Below are positions 7,619-16,290 of a stretch of 34,317 nucleotides of DNA, piece by piece. The position numbers were made by a program, and so were the translations under genes. The notes under the pieces are model-generated. The model was given only the letters and a program-made list of their open reading frames with translations, searched no databases and had not been told where the DNA came from. Positions within the stretch are counted from its first letter, which is position 1; each line of letters opens with the position of its first letter. The stretch covers positions 1 through 34,317 of the forward strand of contig NZ_AKIY01000029.1 in the NCBI RefSeq assembly GCF_000282615.1, written 5' to 3'. The DNA is from Bradyrhizobium sp. YR681 (GTDB lineage Bacteria > Pseudomonadota > Alphaproteobacteria > Rhizobiales > Xanthobacteraceae).

Positions 7619-8923
7619 ATGACGACCTCGCCTCACGCGACCACGCCCCGCGCCAATTCAGACACAGCCTCGGCGCCCCCTCGCCTCGCCATCGTCCTGA
7701 TCTCGCTCGCGATGGGCGGCTTTGCGATCGGAACCACCGAATTCGCATCGATGAGCCTGCTGCCGTTCTTCGCCGCCGACCTCCAGATCGACGAGCCGAC
7801 CGCGGGGCACGCCATCAGCGCCTACGCGCTCGGCGTCGTGCTGGGCGCGCCGCTGATCGCCGTGCTTGGCGCGCGCTTCGCACGGCGCACGCAACTGCTG
7901 GTCCTGATGGCCGTGTTCGCGCTTGGCAATGCGCTCACAGCGCTTGCACCCGGCTTTGGCTGGATGATCGCAGCGCGCTTCCTCTCGGGACTGCCGCACG
8001 GCGCCTATTTCGGCATCGCCGCTTTGGTCGCAGCCTCCCTCGTTCCGCAACATCGTCGCTCGCAGGCAATCGGCCAGGTCATGCTCGGCCTGACCTGCGC
8101 CACCATCATCGGCGTGCCGCTGGCCAATCTGATCGGCCAGGCGGTCGGCTGGCGCGCGAGTTTTGGCCTGGTCGCGGTGCTGGCGCTGCTCACGGTGCTG
8201 CTCTGCGCGTTGTTCGTACCGCGGGATCAGGCCGGACGATCCGATCCGCTGCGCGAGCTCGGCGCACTTCGAAGCGGCCGCGTCTGGATCACGCTTGCGA
8301 TCGGTGCGATCGGCTTCGGCGGCATGTTCGCCGTCTATACTTATCTCGCGACGACCTTGATCGAGGTCACCCGGGTGAGCACCGCGGTGATCCCGTTCTT
8401 CCTTGCCGTATTTGGCGTCGGCGCCACGCTCGGCAATCTGTTCGTGCCGCGCTTTGCGGATCGGGCCTTGATGCCGACGGCCGGCATCATCCTGTTGTTT
8501 GCCGCGGTCGCGCTCTTGCTGTTTCCACTTGCCGCCGGCAATCCCTGGCTGCTTGCGGCCGACGTCTTCGCCATCGGCGCCAGCGTCTCGCTCGGCGCCA
8601 TCCTCCAGACCCGGCTGATGGACGTTGCGGGCGACGCGCAGGCCCTCGCCGCCGCGCTGAACCATTCGGCGTTCAACACCGCCAACGCGCTCGGCCCGTT
8701 CCTGGGCGGGCTCGCCATCCGCGAGGGGCTGGGCTGGACCTCCACCGGTCCCGTCGGCGCCGCGCTCGCACTGCTCGGCTTCCTGATCTGGATCGTCGCC
8801 TGGCGCGACGCCGGACCTGCTCGGGCCGAAATCACCTCGCGAGGCGACGCTGCTCCGCTCGCGCCACCGCTGGCGCCGGATCATCGAAACCGTGCAGCTG
8901 AGGCCAGCGATACGGTCGCCTGA
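7619..8923 (+). CDS. MFS transporter, DHA1 (AraJ/YdhP-like) efflux type
   Basis: A 434-residue inner-membrane transporter with about 12 hydrophobic spans. GGFAIGTTEFASMSLLP in the first span and the motif GARFARRTQLL between spans 2 and 3 (the GxxxDRxGRR-type loop) place it in the DHA1 drug/sugar exporter group. RFLSGLPHGAYFGIAALVAA in span 4 is the family proline-glycine segment. The start at 7619 has AGGA (7612-7615) and precedes a short polar N terminus; the frame is open further upstream without membrane segments. Substrate is not predictable. It ends 21 bp from the convergent methionine aminopeptidase gene. Confidence 0.9.
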   Translation: MTTSPHATTPRANSDTASAPPRLAIVLISLAMGGFAIGTTEFASMSLLPFFAADLQIDEPTAGHAISAYALGVVLGAPLIAVLGARFARRTQLLVLMAVFALGNALTALAPGFGWMIAARFLSGLPHGAYFGIAALVAASLVPQHRRSQAIGQVMLGLTCATIIGVPLANLIGQAVGWRASFGLVAVLALLTVLLCALFVPRDQAGRSDPLRELGALRSGRVWITLAIGAIGFGGMFAVYTYLATTLIEVTRVSTAVIPFFLAVFGVGATLGNLFVPRFADRALMPTAGIILLFAAVALLLFPLAAGNPWLLAADVFAIGASVSLGAILQTRLMDVAGDAQALAAALNHSAFNTANALGPFLGGLAIREGLGWTSTGPVGAALALLGFLIWIVAWRDAGPARAEITSRGDAAPLAPPLAPDHRNRAAEASDTVA

Positions 8924-8944
8924 CGTCCCGGCTCCGGCCCTGGC

Positions 8945-9697
8945 TCAACCGGCCAGCGTCACGATCAAAGGCCCGTTTCGGGTCGCGATCACGGTGTGCT
9001 CGTACTGAACGGTCGGCGCTTCGGGGCTGCTGTAGAGCGTCCACGGATCATCGCCACCATCCTGTGCCCACTCGGCGCCCATGGACAGGAACGGCTCGAC
9101 GGTGAACACCAGGCCGTCGCTCATCACGCGGCGTTCAGAGCGATCGGGCCATGTCGCGATCTCCGTCGGCTCCTCATGGAGCGAGCGGCCGACACCATGA
9201 CTGGCAAGATTCCTGACCAGGCTGTAGCCGTTCTTCCGCGCAAACGTCCCGATGGCGTTGCCGATGCCGGCAATCGGTTTGCCGGCGCCGACCTGCTGAA
9301 GGCCCGCCCACATCGCCCGCCGGCCATCCCGGCAAAGGCGTTCGATCGCACGCGTCACGGGTGGAACGGCGAACGAAGCGCCCGTGTCCGCAAAGAAGCC
9401 GTTCTTCTCGGCCGACACGTCGATGTTGACGAGATCGCCGCGCACGATCCGCCGCTCGCCCGGAATGCCGTGCGCGATCTCCTCGTTCACGCTGATGCAG
9501 GTCGCCCCCGGAAAGTCATAGGCCAGCTCCGGCGCCGAACGGGCCCCGGCCGCTTCCAGACGTTTTCGCCCGATCTGGTCGAGCTCGGCGGTGGTCATGC
9601 CCGGCTCGAGCGCCTTCCCCATCGCCTCCAGGGTATTGGCGACGATGCGGCCAATCTCTTGCAGGCGCGCGAGGTCGTTGTCATCAGAGATCGTCAT
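8945..9697 (-). CDS. map: Methionine aminopeptidase, type I
   Basis: A 250-residue enzyme that removes the initiator methionine from nascent proteins. All expected residues are visible: His76 (AHGIPG), metal ligands Asp93 (NIDVSA), Asp104 (FADTGASF), His167 (SHGVGRSLHEEP), Glu201 (FTVEPF) and Glu233 (QYEHTV). The protein has the pita-bread core without the N-terminal zinc-finger extension, as in most bacterial type I enzymes. The frame stays open upstream beyond the ATG at 9697, but that part lies opposite the next gene and has no family similarity. As Bradyrhizobium genomes can have more than one map, this may not be the only copy. Confidence 0.93.
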   Translation of the reverse strand: MTISDDNDLARLQEIGRIVANTLEAMGKALEPGMTTAELDQIGRKRLEAAGARSAPELAYDFPGATCISVNEEIAHGIPGERRIVRGDLVNIDVSAEKNGFFADTGASFAVPPVTRAIERLCRDGRRAMWAGLQQVGAGKPIAGIGNAIGTFARKNGYSLVRNLASHGVGRSLHEEPTEIATWPDRSERRVMSDGLVFTVEPFLSMGAEWAQDGGDDPWTLYSSPEAPTVQYEHTVIATRNGPLIVTLAG

Positions 9698-9913
9698 GTC
9701 AGCGCTCTTTCCGAAACAGCCGGACATAGCGCTTGTGAAGGCGCCTTGCAAATGAGAGCGGGCGCAGCCCGGCGCTGGCGCAATCTCGATGGCCCCTTCC
9801 GGCAATTGCCCGAAAGCGAACATGCCGGCCTGGACGTCGGCGAAATAAAACACGCACCGACGTGCCACCGCAAGTTGTGAAAGCGCCGATCGTCGTATAG
9901 CGTCAGCACCGGT

Positions 9914-11197
9914 ATGCACCGTGTAGTCGATCGCTTCATGCTCGCCCGTATCCTGCTTCTCATTGCCTCCCTCTTGCTTCCCGGCGCTTTGCGCGCAGAA
10001 GGAACTGCGGCCGAGAAAGCCGGATTTGCCTCCACGCTGATCATCTATCTTGCCAAGGGAGCGCCCGACGCGTGCGGGCCGGGCTGCGACCGCTGGATCG
10101 CCATCGAGGGCCAGATCGACCGGGACGCCGCGCCGCGCGTTCGCCGCTTCCTCGCCGGCGTCAAGGACACGCAGCGCCCGATCTACCTGTATTCGCCCGG
10201 CGGCAGCGTCGATCCATCCTACGAGATCGGACGGCTGCTGCGCAGCCGCAAGGCCATCGCGCGGGTCGGCCGGACGATGGTGACGGCGTGTGCCGCGGGC
10301 ACGCAGACCGACGCGGCCTGCCTCAAGGTGAAGAACGCCGGCGGCGAAATCGAGGCCGAGCTCACCACCTATCACGCGATGTGCAACTCGGCCTGCGGCT
10401 TCGTGTTTATCGGGGCGACCTCCCGCGAGGTCGCCCCCGACGCGGCGCTGGCGGTGCATAATTCCAGGCTGATCCTCAAGTTCCGCGGCAGTCCGCCTCC
10501 AGAGGTGGTCGCGGAGGCCCGGCGGCGCCGCATGGCCAGCGGCGACCGCGACCGCGCCGCGTTCATCGTGGCGATGGGGATCAGCCGCGAGCTTGATGAA
10601 CTGATCCGGACCGTGAAGTTCGAAAACCTGCACATGCTGACGCGGGCCGAGCTCTATCGTTTCGGCATCGACACGCGGCCGCTGGCCGAAACGACGTGGA
10701 AGCTGGAGAAGGAAGCACGTCCGTTCGTCCGCAAGTTCGCGGTGATGAAGCAGGAGAACGGCGGCACGTCGTTCCGCATGATGGAGTGGCGCCTGTCCTG
10801 CGAAAGCAACAAGCGCGTGCCGCTGACGTTCACGGGCGAGATCGACGAGGCAACCGCCGGCAAGAGCATGATCCTGATGACGGCGGATGCCGAGGCGGGC
10901 AATGAGACCGGAGGGTCTGCAATTCGGTCCGGCAAGTACGAATTCTGGCGCGGCAGCATCGATCCCGACACGATCAAGGCGATACTGGCGTCCCGCGCCA
11001 TGCATGTCCGCCAGACCACGACCGGACAGGACGACAAGACGAACACGACGAGATTCGACATCGACCTGACGGGCCTGGCGTCGGCATGGACGCGGCTCAA
11101 ATCATCTTGTGCCCTGTCCACGCTGAACCCGATCAGCCCGTGGCCGGCCACGGTGCCGAACGTCAGCCCGACGTCCCCCGCCGTGCCGGCGCCGTAA
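9914..11197 (+). CDS. Periplasmic ClpP/crotonase-fold protein (COG3904-like)
   Basis: A 427-residue protein with an N-terminal signal peptide (ending GALRAEG). The core resembles the ClpP-type fold seen in COG3904 proteins: IAIEGQIDRDAAPRVRRFL, then YLYSPGGSVDPSYEIGRLL as oxyanion-loop segment, CNSACGFVFIGATSREV with Ser159 in the nucleophile position, and LAVHNSRL with His182. This gives a plausible Ser-His pair, so a periplasmic serine peptidase is possible but unproven. The C-terminal 150 residues are not recognised. Two starts are possible, 9914 and 9938; the second puts the hydrophobic segment nearer the N terminus. Neither has a strong ribosome site. It is divergent from map. Confidence 0.72.
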   Translation: MHRVVDRFMLARILLLIASLLLPGALRAEGTAAEKAGFASTLIIYLAKGAPDACGPGCDRWIAIEGQIDRDAAPRVRRFLAGVKDTQRPIYLYSPGGSVDPSYEIGRLLRSRKAIARVGRTMVTACAAGTQTDAACLKVKNAGGEIEAELTTYHAMCNSACGFVFIGATSREVAPDAALAVHNSRLILKFRGSPPPEVVAEARRRRMASGDRDRAAFIVAMGISRELDELIRTVKFENLHMLTRAELYRFGIDTRPLAETTWKLEKEARPFVRKFAVMKQENGGTSFRMMEWRLSCESNKRVPLTFTGEIDEATAGKSMILMTADAEAGNETGGSAIRSGKYEFWRGSIDPDTIKAILASRAMHVRQTTTGQDDKTNTTRFDIDLTGLASAWTRLKSSCALSTLNPISPWPATVPNVSPTSPAVPAP

Positions 11198-11267
11198 GCG
11201 CGGGCGCCACACTTTTTCTTCCCCGCGACAGCCCTGAGTTTCGTCGCGCGCGCCGCAAAGCCATCCC

Positions 11268-11296
11268 TTGCGATTTAAGGACCAATCGGTCTATAT
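11268..11296 (+). promoter_or_regulatory. tetR promoter with TetR operator in the spacer
   Basis: TTGCGA (11268-11273) and CTATAT (11291-11296) are 17 bp apart, a good alphaproteobacterial promoter. The spacer holds the inverted repeat GGACCAATCGGTC (11279-11291; half-sites GACC/GGTC). The same 13-mer, with two changes, recurs before the EamA gene. It resembles the NemR-type operator TAGACC-N4-GGTCTA that I recall from E. coli. A start point about 7 bases past the -10 falls at or next to the ATG at 11304. Confidence 0.72.
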
Positions 11297-11303
11297 ATGA
11301 GCA

Positions 11304-11918
11304 ATGAGCCGTCAGACCGCAGCGCCGTCCCCCCGCGGCCGCCCCCGAAGCTTCGACATGGATGCCGCCGTCGAGCGCGCGATGGGTGTGTTCTGGACGC
11401 GCGGCTATCACGCCACGGCGCTGCCGGACCTGCTTCGTGCGACCAAGCTCTCGCGCGGCAGCCTTTACGCCGCGTTCGGTGACAAGCACTCGCTGTTCCT
11501 GCGTGCGCTCGACCGCTACATCGCCGATGCCGTGGCGCGAATGGATAACGAGCTCGCCGCCGCCAGACCGCCGATTGACGGCCTGCGGGCCTTCCTGGCC
11601 GGCTATGTCGACCGCACCAGCGGTGCCAATGGCCGGCGCGGCTGTCTGCTGGTGGCAACCGCCATGGAGCTGGCGGGCCAGGATGCCGAGGTCGGCCGTC
11701 GCGTGGCGGGCTTCTTCAAGGCGATGGAGACCAGGGTCGCGGATGCGCTGTCCCGGGCGAAGACGGCGGGCCAACTGGCCGATGGCGTCGAGCCGCCGAG
11801 TGCCGCCAAAGTTCTCGTCTGTTTCGTCGAGGGGCTGCGCGTGGTCGGCAAGACAGCGCCGGCACGGACCGCATCGCAAGCCACTGCAGACGCGCTGCTC
11901 GACCGTTTCACGAGGTAA
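11304..11918 (+). CDS. TetR family transcriptional repressor
   Basis: A 204-residue regulator. Residues about 12-62 form the TetR DNA-binding domain (GRPRSFDMDAAVERAMGVFW, then the recognition helix in LSRGSLYAAFGDKHSLFLRAL). The C-terminal ligand domain has the GRRGCLLVATAMELAGQD segment typical of the NemR/ComR-like branch; a Cys in this position can sense electrophiles in relatives. It is probably autoregulated through the operator in its promoter and controls the EamA transporter 72 bp downstream, which has the same operator. No Shine-Dalgarno is visible, in line with a leaderless transcript. The inducer is unknown. Confidence 0.9.
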   Translation: MSRQTAAPSPRGRPRSFDMDAAVERAMGVFWTRGYHATALPDLLRATKLSRGSLYAAFGDKHSLFLRALDRYIADAVARMDNELAAARPPIDGLRAFLAGYVDRTSGANGRRGCLLVATAMELAGQDAEVGRRVAGFFKAMETRVADALSRAKTAGQLADGVEPPSAAKVLVCFVEGLRVVGKTAPARTASQATADALLDRFTR

Positions 11919-11959
11919 TGCCGCCGGAGACGCACCATGCCGTCGGCGCGTCCATATCT

Positions 11960-11972
11960 GGACTGATCGGTC
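11960..11972 (+). promoter_or_regulatory. Second TetR operator before the EamA gene
   Basis: GGACTGATCGGTC differs from the operator at 11279-11291 at only two central positions and continues as a GGAC/GTCC inverted repeat. It ends 17 bp before the EamA start codon, where binding would block transcription or initiation. Confidence 0.7.
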
Positions 11973-11989
11973 CTGAAAGGAACAATGCC

Positions 11990-12889
11990 ATGTCTGCGAT
12001 CCAGATCGTCTGCGCCGTGGCCGTTCCCTTGCTCTGGGGTTACCAGTTCGTGGCCATCAAGGTGGGCGTCACGGAGTTTCCGCCGCTGTTCTTCCTCGCA
12101 CTGCGCTTCCTGGCCATCGCACTGCTGCTCGTTCCCTTCGTCAAAAGGCCTGCGCGTCAGCAGATCGGCCCGATTGCAGCCATTTCGCTTTTCCTCGGTG
12201 GATTGAACTTCGGGCTGTTCTACGTCGGCCTCGGGCTCGGTTCGGGAAGCATGTCGGCGATCGCCTATCAGCTCGCCACACCCTTCACCGTCCTGCTGGC
12301 CTGGCCGCTGCTCGCGGAGAAGCCATCTCTCACCACGTCCGCCGGCGTGGTGCTCGCGTTCGCGGGCGTGGTCATGCTCGCGGCAGAGCCCGGCCTGTCG
12401 GCAACGCCGCTTCCGCTGCTGCTTGTGGTCGGGGCGGCTTTCGCCTTCGCAGTCTCCAACGTCCTGACGAAACGCTACGGGCCTTTCGATCCCCTGATGC
12501 TGATGGGGTGGTCGTCGCTGCTCACGGTGCCGCAGGTCCTGCTGATGTCGTTGCTGCTCGAATACGGCCAGGCGGCGAGCCTCGCCACCGCGGATGGACG
12601 CGGTTGGCTGGCGCTTGCCTACACGATCTTCATCGGCGGCATTGTCGGGTTTGGCCTCTGGTTCTGGCTGATCGCCCGGTGCTCGATGGCCCGCGTCGCA
12701 CCGTTCGGCCTGCTGCTTCCCGTGTTCGCCCTGATGTCGAGCGTGCTGTTTCTCGGCGACAGCGTGACCCCGAAGTTGATTGCCGGCGGCCTGCTCGCGA
12801 TCACCGGCGTCGCCATGACTCAGGTCAGGCCCGGCGTTCGGGCAAAGGTCGAGGCGGCCAGTCGCCAACCGGCTGTGAAAATTGACTAG
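11990..12889 (+). CDS. EamA (DMT superfamily) transporter
   Basis: A 299-residue inner-membrane protein with about ten hydrophobic spans in two EamA repeats: the first begins VPLLWGYQFVAIKVG, the second around AFAFAVSNVLTKRYG. Members export metabolites or amino acids; the substrate here cannot be told. AGG at 11978-11980 precedes the ATG at 11990. It follows the TetR gene on the same strand, with a copy of the same operator between them, so it is the likely target of that repressor. Its stop codon overlaps the convergent histidine-kinase stop by 4 bp (12886-12889). Confidence 0.9.
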   Translation: MSAIQIVCAVAVPLLWGYQFVAIKVGVTEFPPLFFLALRFLAIALLLVPFVKRPARQQIGPIAAISLFLGGLNFGLFYVGLGLGSGSMSAIAYQLATPFTVLLAWPLLAEKPSLTTSAGVVLAFAGVVMLAAEPGLSATPLPLLLVVGAAFAFAVSNVLTKRYGPFDPLMLMGWSSLLTVPQVLLMSLLLEYGQAASLATADGRGWLALAYTIFIGGIVGFGLWFWLIARCSMARVAPFGLLLPVFALMSSVLFLGDSVTPKLIAGGLLAITGVAMTQVRPGVRAKVEAASRQPAVKID

Positions 12890-15800
12890 ATCTCGTCGAG
12901 CAGACTGCGGACCTTGGCGGCGAGGTCTTCGATCGCAAACGGCTTGGGCAGCAGATGCTTGCCGGCATCGAGAACGCCATTGTGAACGATCGCATTGCGC
13001 GTATAGCCGGTGGTGAACAGTACTTTCAGCTCTGGCTGTCGTTTCAACAGCTCGGCCGCAAGGTCGGCCCCGGTCATGCCCGGCATCACGACATCCGTAA
13101 ACAGGAGGTCTGGAGCATGGCCATCCTCGATCTTCCGGATCGCTTCTTTCGCGCTCGCCGCTTCGATGACGGTGTAGCCAAGATCCCGCAGGCTTTCCGA
13201 CGAGATGCTGCGGACGCGCTCATCGTCTTCCACGACGAGGATGGTCTCCTTCTGGAGACTGGCACCGGGATGCGTCGCGGCCTCCGAGGGGATCGAGACG
13301 TCCTCGTCGCCGACCAGGCGCGGAAGGTAGATCTTGACGGTGGTGCCGACGTCGACCTCCGAATAGATCTTCACGTGTCCGCCCGACTGCCGCACAAAAC
13401 CATACACCTGACTGAGGCCAAGCCCGGTGCCCTTACCGACCTCCTTCGTTGTGAAGAACGGATCAAACACCCTGCCCAGCACGTCGCCCGGTATCCCGAC
13501 GCCGTTGTCCGTCACGGCAATGAGAACATACTGCCCCGGTTTCAACGTGTACTCGCGAGCATATTTCTGGTCGATCGAGGCGTTGCTGGTCTCGATCGTT
13601 AGCCGGCCACCTCTTGGCATGGCGTCCCGGGCATTGACCGCGAGATTGAGAACCGCGCTTTCCAGTTGGGCGGGGTCGGCTCGAACGCGCCAGAGGCCGG
13701 CCGCCAGAACCGTTTCAAGGCTGATGAGCTCGCCAAGAGAACGGTCGAGCAGTTCGCTCATCCCGCCGACCATCCTGTTGATGTCCACGACCTCAGGTGC
13801 AAGCGGTTGTTGGCGAGAGAAGGCCAGCAGCCTCTGGGTCAGGGTGGCCGCGCGGTTCGCGCCGTCAATGGCGGCGTCGATGAAGCGGTCGATATCGACC
13901 TCCCCCTTGGCAAGCCGCCGCCGGGCGAGGTTCAGACCACCAATGACCACGGCCAGCATATTGTTGAAATCGTGGGCAATACCTCCGGTCAATTGCCCTA
14001 CGGCTTCCATCTTTTGAGCTTGCCTGAGTTGCTCTTCGGTTTTCATGCGTTCGGCGATCTCGTCGGCAACTCGTCGCTCGAGCTCGCTATTGAGCGACTG
14101 CAGCCGCGCGACGAGACGCGCATTTTCGATGGCGGTCGCAGCGTGCCCGGCGATGCCGAGCAAGGCACTCTCATGCTCGGCTTGAAATTTGCCGGTGTCG
14201 GGGTGGCCGAAGAACAGTCCGCCGAGGACTTCACCGGTCGGCGAGACCACAGGAACTGCCAGATAGGATCGGACTGGCAGGTGCCCTTCGGGCATGCCTT
14301 TGCGCGGAGCGTTCTTGCCATAACGGGGGTCCTGCAGGATATCCTCGGACCGCATCACCCCCGTCCCCTTGAACGTCGGCTCGAAGACGGCGGTGTTGCG
14401 CGGCATCGGGAAGCGCTCGAACGCGGATCGCGGCACGCCGGACAATGCATAGAGCATGTAGCTGCCGCCCTCCGGCGTCAGGACGTTGTAGAAGAATGCA
14501 CCGAACTGAGCGCCCGACAACTCAACGCCGGCGTCCGTCACGATCTGAACGATCCTTTCGAGGTCACGTTCGCGCGCAACCGAAGCGCCCGTATCGTTCA
14601 GGATGCGAAGATGGCGCTCGGATTTCTTCTTTGCGGTGATATCGAGGACCGTGCCGATGAATCGGACGGCCTGGCCATTCGCAAAGACAGCGTCACCGGT
14701 GGCGGCAATCCATCGCTCGATACCATCCTCGATGCCGATGGTTCGGTATTCGATGTTGTAGGAGGCGGGAGAATTCGGCGCCAGGGCTCTGGATACGGCC
14801 TCATGGGCGCGTTCCCTGTCTTCCGGATGAAGTCCCCTCAGAAACGCCCCTTCGTAGCTCACCTCAGCATCCGGCGATAAGCCGAACAGCGCCTTGCAGC
14901 GGTCGTCCCATCGCAGAATGCCGTTGACCGGGTCGTAATCCCAGGTGCCGATCCCGGCCGCGTGGTTGGCAAGACTTAACCGCTCCGCGGCTTCCCGCGC
15001 AGCCTCGCCCGACCGCGCGCGCTCGATGTGCGCCCACGATCGTTCGGTGACCTCGGTGAGCAAGGCGAGTTCGCGCCGCGTCCACTGGTGTGGGCCCCGG
15101 TGATGAATGGCCATCAGGGCCGTGAGCCGCCCCTCTTTGACGAAGGGCATGCAGATCGTCGAACCGATGCTGATTCTCTGGAAGGTCGCCGCCTCTTCCG
15201 GGGCGAGCTCTTTCAGATTGTCGTTGATCACCAGAGGTCTGCCGGCGCCCAGCTCCCGGACGGCCTTCTCACCGAAATCGGCCAGTTTGTAATGCCCGAG
15301 GATGTGGATCGCCCCGGGTGCCGCCCAGTCCCCTTTTATCGTGAAGCCGTCCTCGTCGGCGTCCATGTCGGCATAGGCGCAAATCGACACGCCCAGATGC
15401 TCGCCAAGCATCCTGGTTGTCACCGCCAATACGCCGTCTGCATCTCGGGTCTTGGCGGTCTCCTTGTTGAGGACGTCCAGAAACAGCAGCCGGGCTTCGT
15501 TCTCTCGCACCGCCATTTCTGCACGTCGACGTTCGACGGCCGTGCGCGTGCGTTCGGCGACTTCCCGGATCAGATCCAGCTCTTCGGAACTCCACTCACG
15601 CGGCGCCTCGTGATTGAGATAGAGCAGAGCCACGACGCCGTCGGGCTCCGAGATCGGCATGTTGACAAGTGCGCGGGCAGATATCGCCTCGAGCGCCCGA
15701 GCGCGCTCGCCGACGCGAGGGTCTTTTTCCGCATCGGCACAGATGACGGTCTCACCCCGCTTCAGGTCTTCGATGTAGCTGCCGTAATCGCGGAAATGCA

Positions 15801-16035
15801 GCACGCCCGCCAGGCTCAAAATGCCCGGCGCGTTCCAGTCGCGGACGATGGTGATGGTCTCCTCCGTCGTATCGACGGTGCCATAACCGGCCCTGCTGAC
15901 ATTCAGGCTGCGGCCAAGCAGCTCTGCTGCGGCATATGCGAGATCGTCGGGATCGTTGATCTCTCGAATGTAGTCGCCCAGCGCCGCCAGGACGGCATTT
16001 CGATCGGCCGAGCTCACCCCGGTCGCTGTCGTCAT
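12886..16035 (-). CDS. Soluble hybrid histidine kinase: GAF-GAF-PAS-GAF-HisKA-HATPase-REC
   Basis: A 1049-residue sensor with no signal peptide or membrane span, so probably cytoplasmic. In order: GAF (about 20-170), GAF (190-345), PAS (360-470, GIGTWDYDPVNGILRW and IGTVLDITAKKKSE), GAF (490-630), a coiled linker, HisKA with GGIAHDFNN (His688), HATPase (NLAVNARDAMPRGG, DNGVGIP, GKGTGLGLSQVYGFVRQSGG) and a C-terminal receiver (VVEDDERVRS; phospho-acceptor Asp981 in LLFTDVVMPGM; TTGY; LPKPF). The kinase core belongs to the group with N-box NARDAM. The ligand of the GAF domains is unknown; no response regulator gene lies nearby. Upstream, ACGATATCGT (16076-16085) is a perfect palindrome that could be regulatory. 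Confidence 0.93.
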   Translation of the reverse strand: MTTATGVSSADRNAVLAALGDYIREINDPDDLAYAAAELLGRSLNVSRAGYGTVDTTEETITIVRDWNAPGILSLAGVLHFRDYGSYIEDLKRGETVICADAEKDPRVGERARALEAISARALVNMPISEPDGVVALLYLNHEAPREWSSEELDLIREVAERTRTAVERRRAEMAVRENEARLLFLDVLNKETAKTRDADGVLAVTTRMLGEHLGVSICAYADMDADEDGFTIKGDWAAPGAIHILGHYKLADFGEKAVRELGAGRPLVINDNLKELAPEEAATFQRISIGSTICMPFVKEGRLTALMAIHHRGPHQWTRRELALLTEVTERSWAHIERARSGEAAREAAERLSLANHAAGIGTWDYDPVNGILRWDDRCKALFGLSPDAEVSYEGAFLRGLHPEDRERAHEAVSRALAPNSPASYNIEYRTIGIEDGIERWIAATGDAVFANGQAVRFIGTVLDITAKKKSERHLRILNDTGASVARERDLERIVQIVTDAGVELSGAQFGAFFYNVLTPEGGSYMLYALSGVPRSAFERFPMPRNTAVFEPTFKGTGVMRSEDILQDPRYGKNAPRKGMPEGHLPVRSYLAVPVVSPTGEVLGGLFFGHPDTGKFQAEHESALLGIAGHAATAIENARLVARLQSLNSELERRVADEIAERMKTEEQLRQAQKMEAVGQLTGGIAHDFNNMLAVVIGGLNLARRRLAKGEVDIDRFIDAAIDGANRAATLTQRLLAFSRQQPLAPEVVDINRMVGGMSELLDRSLGELISLETVLAAGLWRVRADPAQLESAVLNLAVNARDAMPRGGRLTIETSNASIDQKYAREYTLKPGQYVLIAVTDNGVGIPGDVLGRVFDPFFTTKEVGKGTGLGLSQVYGFVRQSGGHVKIYSEVDVGTTVKIYLPRLVGDEDVSIPSEAATHPGASLQKETILVVEDDERVRSISSESLRDLGYTVIEAASAKEAIRKIEDGHAPDLLFTDVVMPGMTGADLAAELLKRQPELKVLFTTGYTRNAIVHNGVLDAGKHLLPKPFAIEDLAAKVRSLLDEI

Positions 16036-16290
16036 CGCTCTGCCCCCGACACTTCACTCTCTCCAACAAGCAATGACGATATCGTTGTTTCGCTTTGCAC
16101 GAATCGCGTCGAGGACGGCGAACTTGCCCAAGGTTCAGACGAGGCAGTGCAGGACCATTCCTGCCTGCCCTTAACTGTATGAGAGCGTTTGGGTTCCCTG
16201 GCCTGGAGCGTCACATGAGTTGAGAGGCGGTTGTGAAGCGCTGGGACCGGCCCTCGGAGCAGGCATCGGCCCCCTCGTGAGCCTTCGCTT

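Noticed and set aside
9698..11005. Upstream extension of the methionine aminopeptidase frame on the minus strand
   Set aside because: This part is antisense to the ClpP-fold gene, has biased composition, and the ATG at 9697 gives a normal-length enzyme.
16143..16169. Hairpin GGCAG-GCAGGA / TCCTGC-CTGCC after the XRE regulator gene
   Set aside because: The stem is good, but no U tract follows on the minus strand, so I do not call it a terminator.
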